Assembly (NCBI GenBank): GCA_949152475.1
Contig: OX424558.1
Coordinates: forward strand, 33,986,651 to 34,050,650
DNA from: Terebella lapidaria
Taxonomy: Eukaryota > Annelida > Polychaeta > Terebellida > Terebellidae
DNA: 64,000 nucleotides
Reading direction: 5' to 3'
The position numbers and the translations under genes were made by a program. Below, piece by piece: positions 1-9,149 of the stretch. The notes beneath the pieces are model-generated. The model saw nothing but the letters and a program-made list of their open reading frames with translations, searched no databases and was not told the DNA's origin. The number at the start of each line of letters is the position of its first letter. Position 1 is the stretch's first letter.

Positions 1-1
1 A

Positions 2-622
2 CAGGAGATCTTCTCTGTGCCTAAGACTGTTTCTCTCCCGTGGAATCAGTTGTCGGATTTCCAGGCTGCTTTACGTTTGGGCGTGGCCGTGGATTCATCG
101 ATGGATTGGATGGTCCATGCTCTCACGCTGGCTATGACGTCGTGTTATGAGCAGGTCATGGACAATGAGAACCTCGATCGCTCTGAACTCGCAGATGTGC
201 TCCATGGCTCTGTTGGACTCTTACAGTCGTTGGGAAAGGCTGTGGCGGATAAGGTTTCCCTAGATTGCACGGCCTGGTGGACATCGGAGCTTTGGCGGAG
301 GGATTCCGTGATCCAGTGTCTGGACTTGAAGGTCCCTGACCAGTTACTGGCTAAGCTCCGTGGTCATCCAGTTCTCCCGGAGTCTGGGCCCGCCTCTCCT
401 TTTCTCTTCCCTGTGGATGCTCACCTCGAGGTGGATGCCCTTAAGTCTCGTCAAGAGGAGCGGGACCGGGCCAAGGCCTCGACTGACGCTTCCCTTATGC
501 AGTCTAAGGCTATGGAGAGATGGTCCTGCATGCTTTTACAGCAGCAGCAGCGTAAGCGCCCACAGCAGCAGCAGCAGTCAGCTTCCTCTGGTGCTGGGTC
601 CTCAGTGGTAGGGTGCGGTTAA
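2..622 (+). pseudogene. DIRS copy A Gag, C-terminal fragment
   Basis: The translation aligns along its length with the Gag of copies B and C in this window. Shared blocks include a Trp-rich stretch (SELWRRD) and a VPDQL motif near 330-345. It ends at TAA 620-622, after glutamine-rich CAG repeats at about 540-580. The same frame stays open after that stop and encodes an RG-rich tail (about 640-715) like the Gag tail of copy C, so the TAA looks like a nonsense mutation rather than the native end. Gag is the nucleic-acid-binding coat-like protein of retroelements. The N-terminal zinc-cluster part lies outside the window. Confidence 0.75.
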
Positions 623-647
623 GGCAAGGCCCTGGACCGGCCCTTTC

Positions 648-2868
648 GTGGGGCCCCTGCCGGCGGTCAGCGAGGGGGGCAGCGTGGACGTGGAGGTCGC
701 GGTCGCGGACGTCCAGCTAGCCCAGCAAAGCCAGCAGGGGCTAAGAAGTCAGGTAATACCCTCATCTTCTCTCGTGGGACCCCCACGTCTGGTCGAGTCT
801 CCAAGTTCACTCGCTCCAGTAAATATCTTGGATATAAACGAGCCTGTCGGCGCGCGACTAGGAGGTTTTTGGCCTCGTTGGCGAGCCAGTCCTTGGATCG
901 TCTCCACCTTGCGTCGGGGGTTCGGTCTACGGTTCGAACAGTTTCCTCCGTTGACGCTCACTCCAAGGGTTTTTTCGTTGCCTCACGACCTGGAAAGGCG
1001 TCAGGCGCTGATAGACGAGATTTCGGCCATGATTCAAAAGCGAGCGGTAGAACCAGTTTCGGGCAGCTCTCCGGGGTTTTACAGTATCCTGTTTGTGGTT
1101 CCGAAGGCTTCGGGCGGTTGAAGGCCGGTGATAGATCTTTCCGCTCTCAACCGTTATCTGCTTATTCCCACCTTCACCATGGAGACGGCGGAGGTGGTAA
1201 GGTCGGCTATGCCCTTGGGGGCTTGGGTCGTGACAATCGACCTCAAGGATGCTTATTTTCACGTGCCTATGAGGAGGTCCGTCAGAAAATACCTCAGGTT
1301 CTTTTATCAGGGCCAGGTGTGGCAGTTTCGGGCGTTGCCTTTCGGTCTGTCCACCGCCCCTTGGATCTTTACGATGTGCGTTCGGGAGCTACAGGTGTTG
1401 GCCCATCGGAACGGCATTGTGATCTACGAGTATCTCGACAATTGGTTGATCAGGCATCAGTGCCCTCAAACTTTGCTTCGTCAGGCCCAGTGGGTTGTGG
1501 ATTTGTGTCAGTCCATGGGCTTCAAAATCAATCAAAAAAAGTCCGATTTATCTCCTCGTCAAGACTTCGTTTTCTTGGGGTATCGATTTCGAACTACCTC
1601 CGGTTATGTTATCCCGACGGAGGAACATCGGTCAAAGTTATCAGAGCAGTCCCGCGGTTTCGTAAGCAGGGTTCCTCAGCCAGCCTCGCGTTGGCAGTCT
1701 CTGATCGGTACATTAGCGGCGACCGAGAAGATGGTGCCTCTAGGTCGCTTGCATATGCGGTCCCTCCAGTTGCAGCTTCATGCCAACTGGTCGCAGGCAA
1801 CGGGGGACATGGCCCAGTTGGTTCACGTGTCGGACCAGGTCGTTCGAGACCTGCGATGGTGGTTGGACCCGGCCAATTTGTTTCGGGGCGCTCCATTCCG
1901 TCCGCCTCCTCCCTCCAGGCATCTCTACGGATGCCAGTATGGAGGGATGGGGAGCTCACTGGGACGATCAAGAGATTTCGGGTCGGTGGTCTCGGTCACA
2001 ACAGGACGACCATATCAATGTGCTGGAGATGACGGCCGTGTTTCTCGGGCTTCAGCATTGGGAGCACCAGTTCTCAGACCAGGTGGTTTTGCTCGCCACG
2101 GACAATTCAACGGTCGTGGCTTATGTCAACAAGCAGGGCGGGACCAAGTCCATGTCCCTGTGTTTGTTGACGGTGGAGATGCTGACCTGGTGCTTCCACC
2201 ACCGGATCACGCTCAGGGCCTGGCACATTCCCGGTTATATGAATGTGTGGGCCGATCGTTTGTCTCGTCGGGGCCAGATTCAGGCCACGGAGTGGTCGTT
2301 GTCTCCGGTAGTCTTCCGGGCGATCTGTCACCTGTGGGACAGACCTGCAGTGGATCTGTTCGCCACGAGGTGGAATACCAAGCTTCCGACGTTTGTGTCC
2401 CCGATCCCAGACGATCAAGCATGGGCGGTCGACGCGATGTCCCTGGATTGGGACGGGATGGTTCTTTATGCTTTTCCTCCTGCCATTCTCTTGGACAAGG
2501 TTCTAGCCAAGTTCAAGGCTCATCGCAGCAGGATGATTCTCATTGCCCCACAACTTCCACAGAAGTCGTGGTTCCCGGACCTTCTGGAGTTGTTGGTGGA
2601 CAGCCCAGTTCCACTGCCAGATCGGTCGGATCTGTTAAAACAGCTGCGGTCAGATCACTTCCATCAAGCCCCGGGCACGCTCAAGCTACACGCGTGGCTC
2701 TTGTCGAGCGATGTTACCGAAAGAAGGGCTTTTCAAGAGAGGTGTCAGCTAGGATCGCCCGAACTAATCGACGATCTTCTTTGGCAGTCTACCAATCCAA
2801 GTGGACGAGATTTTGTGCTTGGTGCCGTGGCCGGAAGGTTAGTCCTTTCAAGGTCACTGCTCCTGTGA
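648..2868 (+). pseudogene. DIRS copy A reverse transcriptase-RNase H, inactivated
   Basis: The RT blocks are clear: the FVVPKASGG region, a V-I-D-L motif just after the stop, [13 protein letters not shown] carrying the first catalytic Asp, [12 protein letters not shown], and the Y-L-D-D box mutated to Y-L-D-N. RNase H follows from about 1930 ([35 protein letters not shown]), then the C-terminal region that DIRS literature assigns to a DAM-like methyltransferase domain ([16 protein letters not shown]). Lesions: in-frame TGA at 1119-1121, loss of a catalytic Asp, and a 2-bp deletion near 1925. It cannot give an active polymerase as it stands. Confidence 0.9.
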
Positions 2869-3758
2869 TTTCCGAGTTTCTCCTTGAGAAGTTCAAGGAG
2901 GGGAAAGCCCCCTCTACGCTCGCAGGCTATAGGACTGCGATTGCAAAAACTATCAAACCCAAAACGGGGGTTGATTTCGGTCAGGATGCAAGTTTGTCCG
3001 CTGTGTTGAATAGTTTTGTGGTGGAGAGACCCAATTTGAGGAATCCCGTCCCGACCTGGGATCTATCGCTCGTTCTAAATTGTCTTCTCTCTGATCCGTT
3101 TGAACCCTTGGAGAGAGCGTCGCTTAAGTTTCTTACGTTCAAGACCGTGTTCCTCCTGGCCTTAGCTTCGGGGAAGAGGAGAAGTGAGCTTCATGCTCTT
3201 GACTTTTCCAAAGTTCTTTGGAAGGAAGATGGCTCCGCGGTTACTCTCGGGGTTATCCCGTCGTTTCTGGCTAAGACTCAGCTAGCTCATACCCCGTCTA
3301 TGTCCTTTTCTATCCCGTCCCTTACCTCTTCGTTGGGGCCGGGCCTGGAGGAAGATGCCAAACTGTGTCCCGTTAGAGCCTTGCGCATCTACGTTGATCG
3401 CACAAGGGAGCTCCATGTCGGGAAACGTTTGCTTTTCGTTGCCTTTAAGAAGAATTTTTCTAAAGATATCAGACCGGCAACGATTTCGTCCTGGGTTAAG
3501 AAATGCGTCTTGTTCTGCTATGAAAAATCCAAAACTAAGACTTCGGGCTCCTTCCGCGTGAAGGCTCATGATGTGCGAGCGCTCGCGTCGTCTTTCGCGT
3601 TCATGAATAATGTTGCATTGTCCGATGTCATGCAGGCCTGCACTTGGGCCTCTAACAATACGTTTGTTTCCTTCTACTGCAGGGAACTGACCTGGCAGGA
3701 CGACTCCGGCTACCGCCTTGGACCCGTGGTGGCCGCGCAGCATAAGGTCCATCTGTAA
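2679..3758 (+). CDS. DIRS copy A tyrosine recombinase region
   Basis: The YR domain occupies the 3' end of a frame that is open from 1128 to 3758. It starts around the motif [17 protein letters not shown]. Visible catalytic features are the first Arg in SGKRRSEL, the H-x-x-R in KAHDVRAL and the tyrosine in VSFYCREL near the C-terminus. A DIRS YR inserts a circular DNA copy into the genome without a DDE integrase. Unlike the RT of the same copy, the YR has no visible lesion and keeps its key residues. No dedicated start codon is obvious; expression is likely by fusion or frameshift, as inferred for copy C. Confidence 0.8.
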   Translation, partial: AQATRVALVERCYRKKGFSREVSARIARTNRRSSLAVYQSKWTRFCAWCRGRKVSPFKVTAPVISEFLLEKFKEGKAPSTLAGYRTAIAKTIKPKTGVDFGQDASLSAVLNSFVVERPNLRNPVPTWDLSLVLNCLLSDPFEPLERASLKFLTFKTVFLLALASGKRRSELHALDFSKVLWKEDGSAVTLGVIPSFLAKTQLAHTPSMSFSIPSLTSSLGPGLEEDAKLCPVRALRIYVDRTRELHVGKRLLFVAFKKNFSKDIRPATISSWVKKCVLFCYEKSKTKTSGSFRVKAHDVRALASSFAFMNNVALSDVMQACTWASNNTFVSFYCRELTWQDDSGYRLGPVVAAQHKVHL

Positions 3759-4142
3759 ATGATGTACATAAGGGACTGCACGTGTATATACGCACATCTC
3801 TCGTGGACTGGTCGTCTCGGAGATTCTGGTTGTCCCTCTTATTTGGGTGAAAGAAATTTTGAGTTGTCCCGCCGACAGCAAGACAACTGCGGGGGAATCA
3901 CCTCTACGACTTCACTCTGTTACCCAGGTACTATTCTTTCTTGTTCATGTTCGTTACTCGCCCATATTATTAAACTAATTGTTAATTACTCGTCGGGGGT
4001 ATTAAACCCTCAACGAATTACTACAGGGCGAAATTAAACTCAATTTAATAGTAACTTCATGCTCAACTGAATTTGTGCGTTCTATGCCTCAATGATGTTC
4101 ATTGACGTGGGAGAGGGGTTAGCCCACCTCCTGTGGTTATTC

Positions 4143-4551
4143 TGATATAACCCAAAGTGTTTATTATAGAGGTCAAAGTGTGGACATAAATAGGAAGTTT
4201 TAAGTTATTAAAACCAGTATTTATTACACACTTACCTCTATAATAAACACGGTCATGTTCCCTCCCGCCTCCCCAGCCTAACCTTTTGGGGGACAAAGTA
4301 ATGGCGGTTCCGGTGGAACAGCTTCGTCAAGAAAGATTTCTCAGTGACCACTGACACAGTCAAGTTTCGTCAAGAAACTTTTATGAATGACTGTTGACTG
4401 AGGGGCATAGAACGACCAGTTTAAGAGAGTTTGCCATTAATGGCACGATTTTCCCTCTTATTTGAAAGCCAAGTAAGATTACCCAAAGTGTTTATTATAG
4501 AGGTAAGTGTGTAATAAATACTGGTTTTAATAACTTAAAACTTCCTATTTC
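4143..4551 (+). repeat. DIRS copy A internal complementary region and right inverted terminal repeat
   Basis: Bases about 4143-4245 hold the complement of the element's left end joined to the complement of its right end (junction CATAAAT|AGGAAG). Bases about 4470-4551 hold the right terminal repeat, with the shared core TTTATTATAGAGGT and the end AACTTCCT. A DIRS internal complementary region acts as template for completing the termini during circle formation. The intervening sequence (4246-4470) is diverged from copies B and C. Confidence 0.8.
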
Positions 4552-5497
4552 TCAACATATATCTAGGCAATTTGGCGGACGACTTAATATGGCGGTTTTT
4601 CCCATACCGCCAAATCCGCCAAATAAATTGTCCGCCAAAATTAGTCGTTTTACAGTATGTACCATAATTATTTGGTCATCAAATTGTGAGAAAAAATGTC
4701 CTGCAAACCAGGTTGATCAGAAAAAAATAAGCCCCCGAATCATTACATTAGTTAGACTTCCATTACTGAAAAAAATCATGAGAATGCCCACACAAAATTA
4801 CAAAACAATTTGTGACAAATTTATCGGTGGTTTGATCAAAATGGTATCCTTTGGCCTCCAAATTCTTGTGTGTCCACCTGGCGAATAAAATCGTAACTGT
4901 CATTGCGCAATGGATGATTTGGACTCTGCTTTCGAAGGAATAGTATTTGCTGAAAATCAGTATGTTTCATTATGAAACTTGTACATAGAATTCATATTAG
5001 CAGTATATATCATTTTCCTACTTATAAATCATCATTTGAAGGGTGGTAATATTATGGGGAACATGGGCGATATTGGAGGTATAGATATATTTTTGTAATA
5101 TTCATTGGGTAGGCCAGAAAGTATCCCAATAGTATGCTAGGCCAGAAAATAATGGATTTAGCATGTTGTACTGAGCTTCCTTCACATATGAAATATGTAT
5201 ATATTAGTTCAGTACAAACAAATCGTACGGAGGATATAACATCAAAAACACTAAAATCTGCAAGTTTTGTTGTACATATGCCACACGGCAGTGCATGGCT
5301 GACAGAAACGTCAAACATGATGTAAATTTCTGTGACGACATTGTTTTGATAGATGTCTCGACAGGCGGCTCATTTCACTGGAACCAAAGATGCTGGAAGT
5401 GCTCCATTGCCCAAGGCATCATCAAAACAATGACGTCATCGGTTGCTACTCATTCATTCTTCCCAGTTGGAGGGTGTGGCCCACTAGTTCAGTTTTT
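4552..5497. other. Gap between DIRS copy A and the next repeat
   Basis: AT-rich DNA with no supported gene. At 4568-4641 there is a compound inverted repeat: TGGCGGAC pairs with GTCCGCCA, and an inner TGGCGG pairs with CCGCCA. This looks like a short foldback element or remnant. A weak candidate first exon for LTO1 lies at 5295-5354 (separate entry). Confidence 0.5.
5295..5354 (+). CDS. Weak candidate first coding exon of LTO1
   Basis: The LTO1 exons found at 8257-9149 lack a start. LTO1 proteins usually begin with a short acidic segment of the type D-I-F-D-x-I-V-L-x-(D/E)-E before the glycine repeat. The 20 codons from ATG 5295 encode CDDIVLID at their end, which resembles that segment. Against it: the following bases GTCTCG make a poor splice donor, and direct joining to the 8257 acceptor would be out of phase. 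A phase-0 join would need the alternative acceptor after CAACAG at 8266. Kept only as a lead. Confidence 0.22.
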
Positions 5498-6075
5498 AGG
5501 TTACCGGACCTATGGTCCGATAACCTATTGCCGTCACGTTGCGTCCGTCGTCCGTCGTTCGTCCACAGCTGTATCTTTAAAGTTTACAGGCGGATTTTTC
5601 TGAAATTTTGCACAAAAATGCCTAAAAATATTTCAAGAGGGTTTTTTTTTTAGTTTTTTGATTTTCACATTTTTCTCAAAATGGCCAATTTTGGACTTTG
5701 GCGGCCATTTTCTCAAAAACTGTCTGATCAGTTTTGAGATTTTTGTTTCAAAAGATTCCCCTTATGTACCTTTATGATGTGTATAAGTTTTGTTGCCCTT
5801 GAATCGCCGGTCTCCGTGTGGCGGCCATTTTGAATTTTTGACGGGTCGGCGAAAAAAAATTTTTTTGCCCCAAATCGCGTTACTATCCATTTCGGGCCAT
5901 TTCTAGGCAAAAAAAAAATTTTTCACCCTTTGAAAAAAATTTTGGACTTAAAAAATTTTCGGCACTTTTTTCCTTCATAATGGGAGCTGCCTGGACTGTA
6001 CTCATAGAACGCTTAAAGATAGAGCTTAGATATTGGCACTTTCAAATGGGAAGTCATATATGGCGACTTGTGTGG

Positions 6076-6691
6076 TGACCTTGAATTTGACCTTGGATGA
6101 CCTTGAAAGGTCAAAATAGCCATTTTTGGGTCGAGAAATGCTCGAATACTGTCTGATCAGTTTTGAGATTATTGTTTCAAAATATTCCCCTTATGTACCT
6201 TTATGATGTTTATAAGTTTTGTTGCCCTTGAATCGCCGGTCTCCGTGTGGCGGCCATTTTGAATTTTCGACGGGTTGGCAAAAAAAATTTTGTTTGCCCC
6301 AAATCGCATTACTATTCATTTTGGGTCATTTCTAGACAAAAAAAAAATTTTCACCCTTTGAAAAAAATTTTGGACTTCAAAAATTTTTGCCACTTTTTTC
6401 CTTCATAATGGGAGCTGCCAGGACTGTACTCATAGTACGCTTGAAGATAGAGCTTAGATATTGGCGCTTTCAAATAGGAAGTCATATATAGCGAGTTGGG
6501 AGGTGACCTTGAATTTGACCTTTGATGACCTTGAAAGGTCAAAACAGCCCTTTTTGGGTGAAAAAATGCCCAAATTTGCCTCTACAGATGAAATGCATGT
6601 AGATAGAGCTTCAGTTTGCATTATGAACATATAGGAAGTCATATTATGGAACAACTAATGATGACCTTGATTTTGACCTTGGATGACCTTG
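6076..6691. promoter_or_regulatory. Array of TGACCTTG (CAAGGTCA) nuclear-receptor-type half-sites
   Basis: TGACCTTG occurs at 6076, 6088 and 6098, again at 6504 and 6526 (with TGACCTTT at 6516), and at 6662, 6674 and 6684. Spacing within each triplet is 12 then 10 bp. A further copy is at 7671 and degenerate ones are near 6813-6832. CAAGGTCA is the extended half-site bound by monomeric receptors of the NR5A (SF-1/FTZ-F1) and ERR type. The sites are intrinsic to the repeat, so binding here is possible but unproven; LTO1 begins about 1.5 kb downstream. Confidence 0.5.
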
Positions 6692-6829
6692 AGTGCCAAA
6701 TGTCTGACTTGAAATCTTGAAAGTGGCCTCTGAAGCATAAACTTTTGCACATACAGGTTAGGATTGTGTATAAGCCTGTAAAAAAGTAATGTATAAATGG
6801 CACATTTTTTGGTGACGTTGAACTTGACC

Positions 6830-7531
6830 TTAACCCCTTCACTGCGTATAGCCCGAGAAGGTCTCGGGCAGTATTGTCAATTCCAGTGTGCGTATAGCCC
6901 GAGAAGGTCTCTGTGATAAGTCAGTGTTGAGTGTCAAGAACGTTATGATAATTCACAGAAATGTTACAATCATGCATGCGCACTGTAAGATAATGCAACG
7001 AGCAATATTTGGTCAGTCATTTCACAGTTATATAGTCTTTAGATTGGCTTCAACAGAAGAAATGAGAATCGGCAGGTATTATTTCTGCATGGCAATTTTG
7101 ATGTGTATGCAGACTTGGCAATAGATGCGATTTACAGTATTAATATGCTGTTCATTTGGACAAGTATGATGGCAAACTTCTATTCAGCAACTGTGAACTT
7201 TTAAGGTTAACTCTTACATAATATATCTGATCAGTTCGATGGGAATAGATACATAACTTTGTGTCTGATGTGAAAAATTTAGCATTGTTTTAAATGTATG
7301 CTTTTTGTTGAAATGTCATCGTTGTCATGGTAATGTGCTACGTAGCAACCAAATTTCATTGAATTTTGCAGTGGTATTGATGAGAATGCCGTTTAGTATC
7401 AAATACTTATTAGTTTTACAATAATATTCCAATTAGTTTGTTGAAATATTCATAATATCTGAGAATATGTCATATGTTGCTTTTTTCTTCTGCACAGGCG
7501 ATTTCACTGAGCCCCGCATTGAAGGGGTTAA
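6830..7531. mobile_element. Non-autonomous piggyBac-like element, 702 bp with TTAA duplications
   Basis: TTAA flanks both ends (6830-6833 and 7528-7531). Immediately inside are 13-bp inverted repeats with one mismatch, CCCCTTCACTGCG at 6834-6846 and CGCATTGAAGGGG at 7515-7527. TTAA targets with CCC-starting termini are the piggyBac signature. No transposase is encoded. Removing it rejoins the TGACCTT array of the host repeat, so it inserted later. Near its left end the sequence GCGTATAGCCCGAGAAGGTC occurs twice (about 6844 and 6890). Confidence 0.75.
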
Positions 7532-8256
7532 AGACCTTGAAGGGCGAATCTCAAAATCTGAAATTGACCTCTACACACGAAATACTTGTTGATAAAACTT
7601 ATATGTTTGTATTATGAACATACAAAGTCATATGCAGCATACCTGATAGTGACATTGAGATTCACAAAGATGACCTTGACTGGTAAATCTCAAAATCATA
7701 TGTCACCTACAATGCTTGAAACCAAAATTGTCCGGTAACCTATCTTAGCCCTTGGGCTAATTTTTTTTCGATTTTACATTCGATATTAGTTTTAAAAACA
7801 TAATTTCTTCGATTATGAAGTCATGTGAATGAATACTTCATGTACGTGAAACTAATATGTTATCAAATTGCTAGATGGGGTACCCACCTTGCTATGGCCC
7901 TGAGAGGGGCTTGGCACACCCGTTTTGTGGCTGGCAATGCCTGTTATCAAATTGCGTTTGAATTTGATAGGAAGTCCTCCTTTTTTCCAGATTGTCAAAT
8001 TATGAAAGCTGTATTATTCAAGGCAAAGCTGTTCGAGTAAAAATTAATGCTTTTTCACAGTGTTAGTATTCTTATACATGTATATACATTGTATTGTCTT
8101 TTTGCCACCATTTAGGTTTTCTTCTCGACAATATTTATTTTTGTACTCTGTTAGAATATTTCTGGACTTAACCATTGAACTAAAAGAACTGTACTGTTTA
8201 ATGTTCTTCAAAGCTATAGCATCAAACATGTTTTTGCACATGTTGCTCACTTGTAG

Positions 8257-9149
8257 GTGCCAACAGGAGGGTTATGATGTTGGCTTCAAACAAGGAGAGA
8301 TTCAGGGCTATCTGGATGGCTACAGTGCTGGTCAAAAGCAGGCGGGAAAGCTCGCATCAGAGGTAAAATATCATTTGGATGGTAATGATGATATCTTGAT
8401 TGCAGACCTTATGCTATAGCTTATAATGTCACGCTTTTAGTACGGTAAATTACATGTTTTTTTTCTACCTGCAGCTTGGATTTTACGAAGGATTTGCTTC
8501 ATCATGGCTCAAACTTCTTGATGAGAAAGATGAGAAAAACAGGTAGCTCACTCATTTGATGTTGAATTTTTATGTAATACTCATACTGGAATCAAATGTA
8601 TTGCTTTGCATTTAGTGATCAAGATTGCCAGTCACCATTTTAATGCCTCACTAACTGATATATAACCCAGTATATAAAGCTAAAAATGGAATTAAATACT
8701 ACAAATGTAGTACATTTCACATGACTTGATATCACTTGTAATATCACATTCTTCCCACCACAGACGTAAGATGAAGGCCCTGACATCACTGATGGAAGTC
8801 ATTGCGTCTGTGCCACTTTCTGATGCCACAGATCCAAAGTTACACGACAAAGTCGATGTAGTGCGTTCAAAGTTCAAGCAGGTTTGGTTGCCTATGATAA
8901 TCATTGTTCATCACCCGTTGTGTAATTGGTGATTTTTTTTCAAATTGGTATTTTATTTGATCAAAAGTTAAATTATTCAATTTGGTTATTAAATATGCAC
9001 CAAATTTTCACATATTACGTACTCCATCCATCAGTATGCTAAAATCTTGTACCAAGTATTTATTCATGATTTTTTTCCATTTCCAGGTTTGCTCGGTCCT
9101 CAATGTGAAAACCAGTTACACTGAGAAAAAGGATGCCATGTCATTTTGA
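8257..9149 (+). CDS. LTO1: LTO1 (ORAOV1) homolog, 3' exons
   Basis: Exons: 8257-8362, 8475-8542, 8764-8881, 9087-9149 (stop TGA 9147-9149); all join in phase. The first exon shown encodes the deca-GX3 repeat (EGYDVGFKQGEIQGYLDGY and onward), the hallmark of the Yae1/Lto1 family. It continues with LGFYEGFASSWLKLL, then RRKMKALTSLME and a helix ending FKQVCSVLNV. The protein ends DAMSF, like the conserved short C-terminal tail of LTO1. In yeast and human, Lto1 with Yae1 is an adaptor that brings the ABC protein Rli1/ABCE1 to the cytosolic iron-sulfur targeting complex. The start exon is not securely identified. A poly(A) signal AATAAA lies at 9166-9171. The gene converges on TIGAR. Confidence 0.85.

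Larger units (their letters stand above)
1..4551 (+). mobile_element. DIRS-type tyrosine-recombinase retrotransposon, copy A (left end outside window, decayed)
   Basis: Order seen: Gag C-terminal part, reverse transcriptase, RNase H, tyrosine recombinase (YR), internal complementary region, right inverted terminal repeat ending in CTTCCT at about 4551. This is the DIRS plan: no LTRs, no DDE integrase, a YR instead. The copy is diverged from copies B and C, so it belongs to a different subfamily. Pol is broken three ways: a TGA at 1119-1121 where B and C have Trp, the catalytic Y-L-D-D read as Y-L-D-N near 1428-1440, and a 2-bp deletion near 1923-1930 that puts RNase H out of frame with RT. 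The left terminus lies upstream of base 1. Confidence 0.9.
5498..7741. mobile_element. Unclassified 2.2-kb repeat with short inverted ends and internal tandem units
   Basis: The ends are inverted copies of an 11-base sequence (AGGTTACCGGA at 5498-5508 and TCCGGTAACCT at 7731-7741). Inside, a unit of about 426 bp is duplicated: the stretch from about 5727 reappears from about 6153 with the same CGCCGGTCTCCGTGTGGCGG segment and A/T homopolymers. No transposase-like ORF is visible, so it is probably non-autonomous. A second element (6830-7531) is nested in it. Target duplications were not resolved. Confidence 0.6.
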
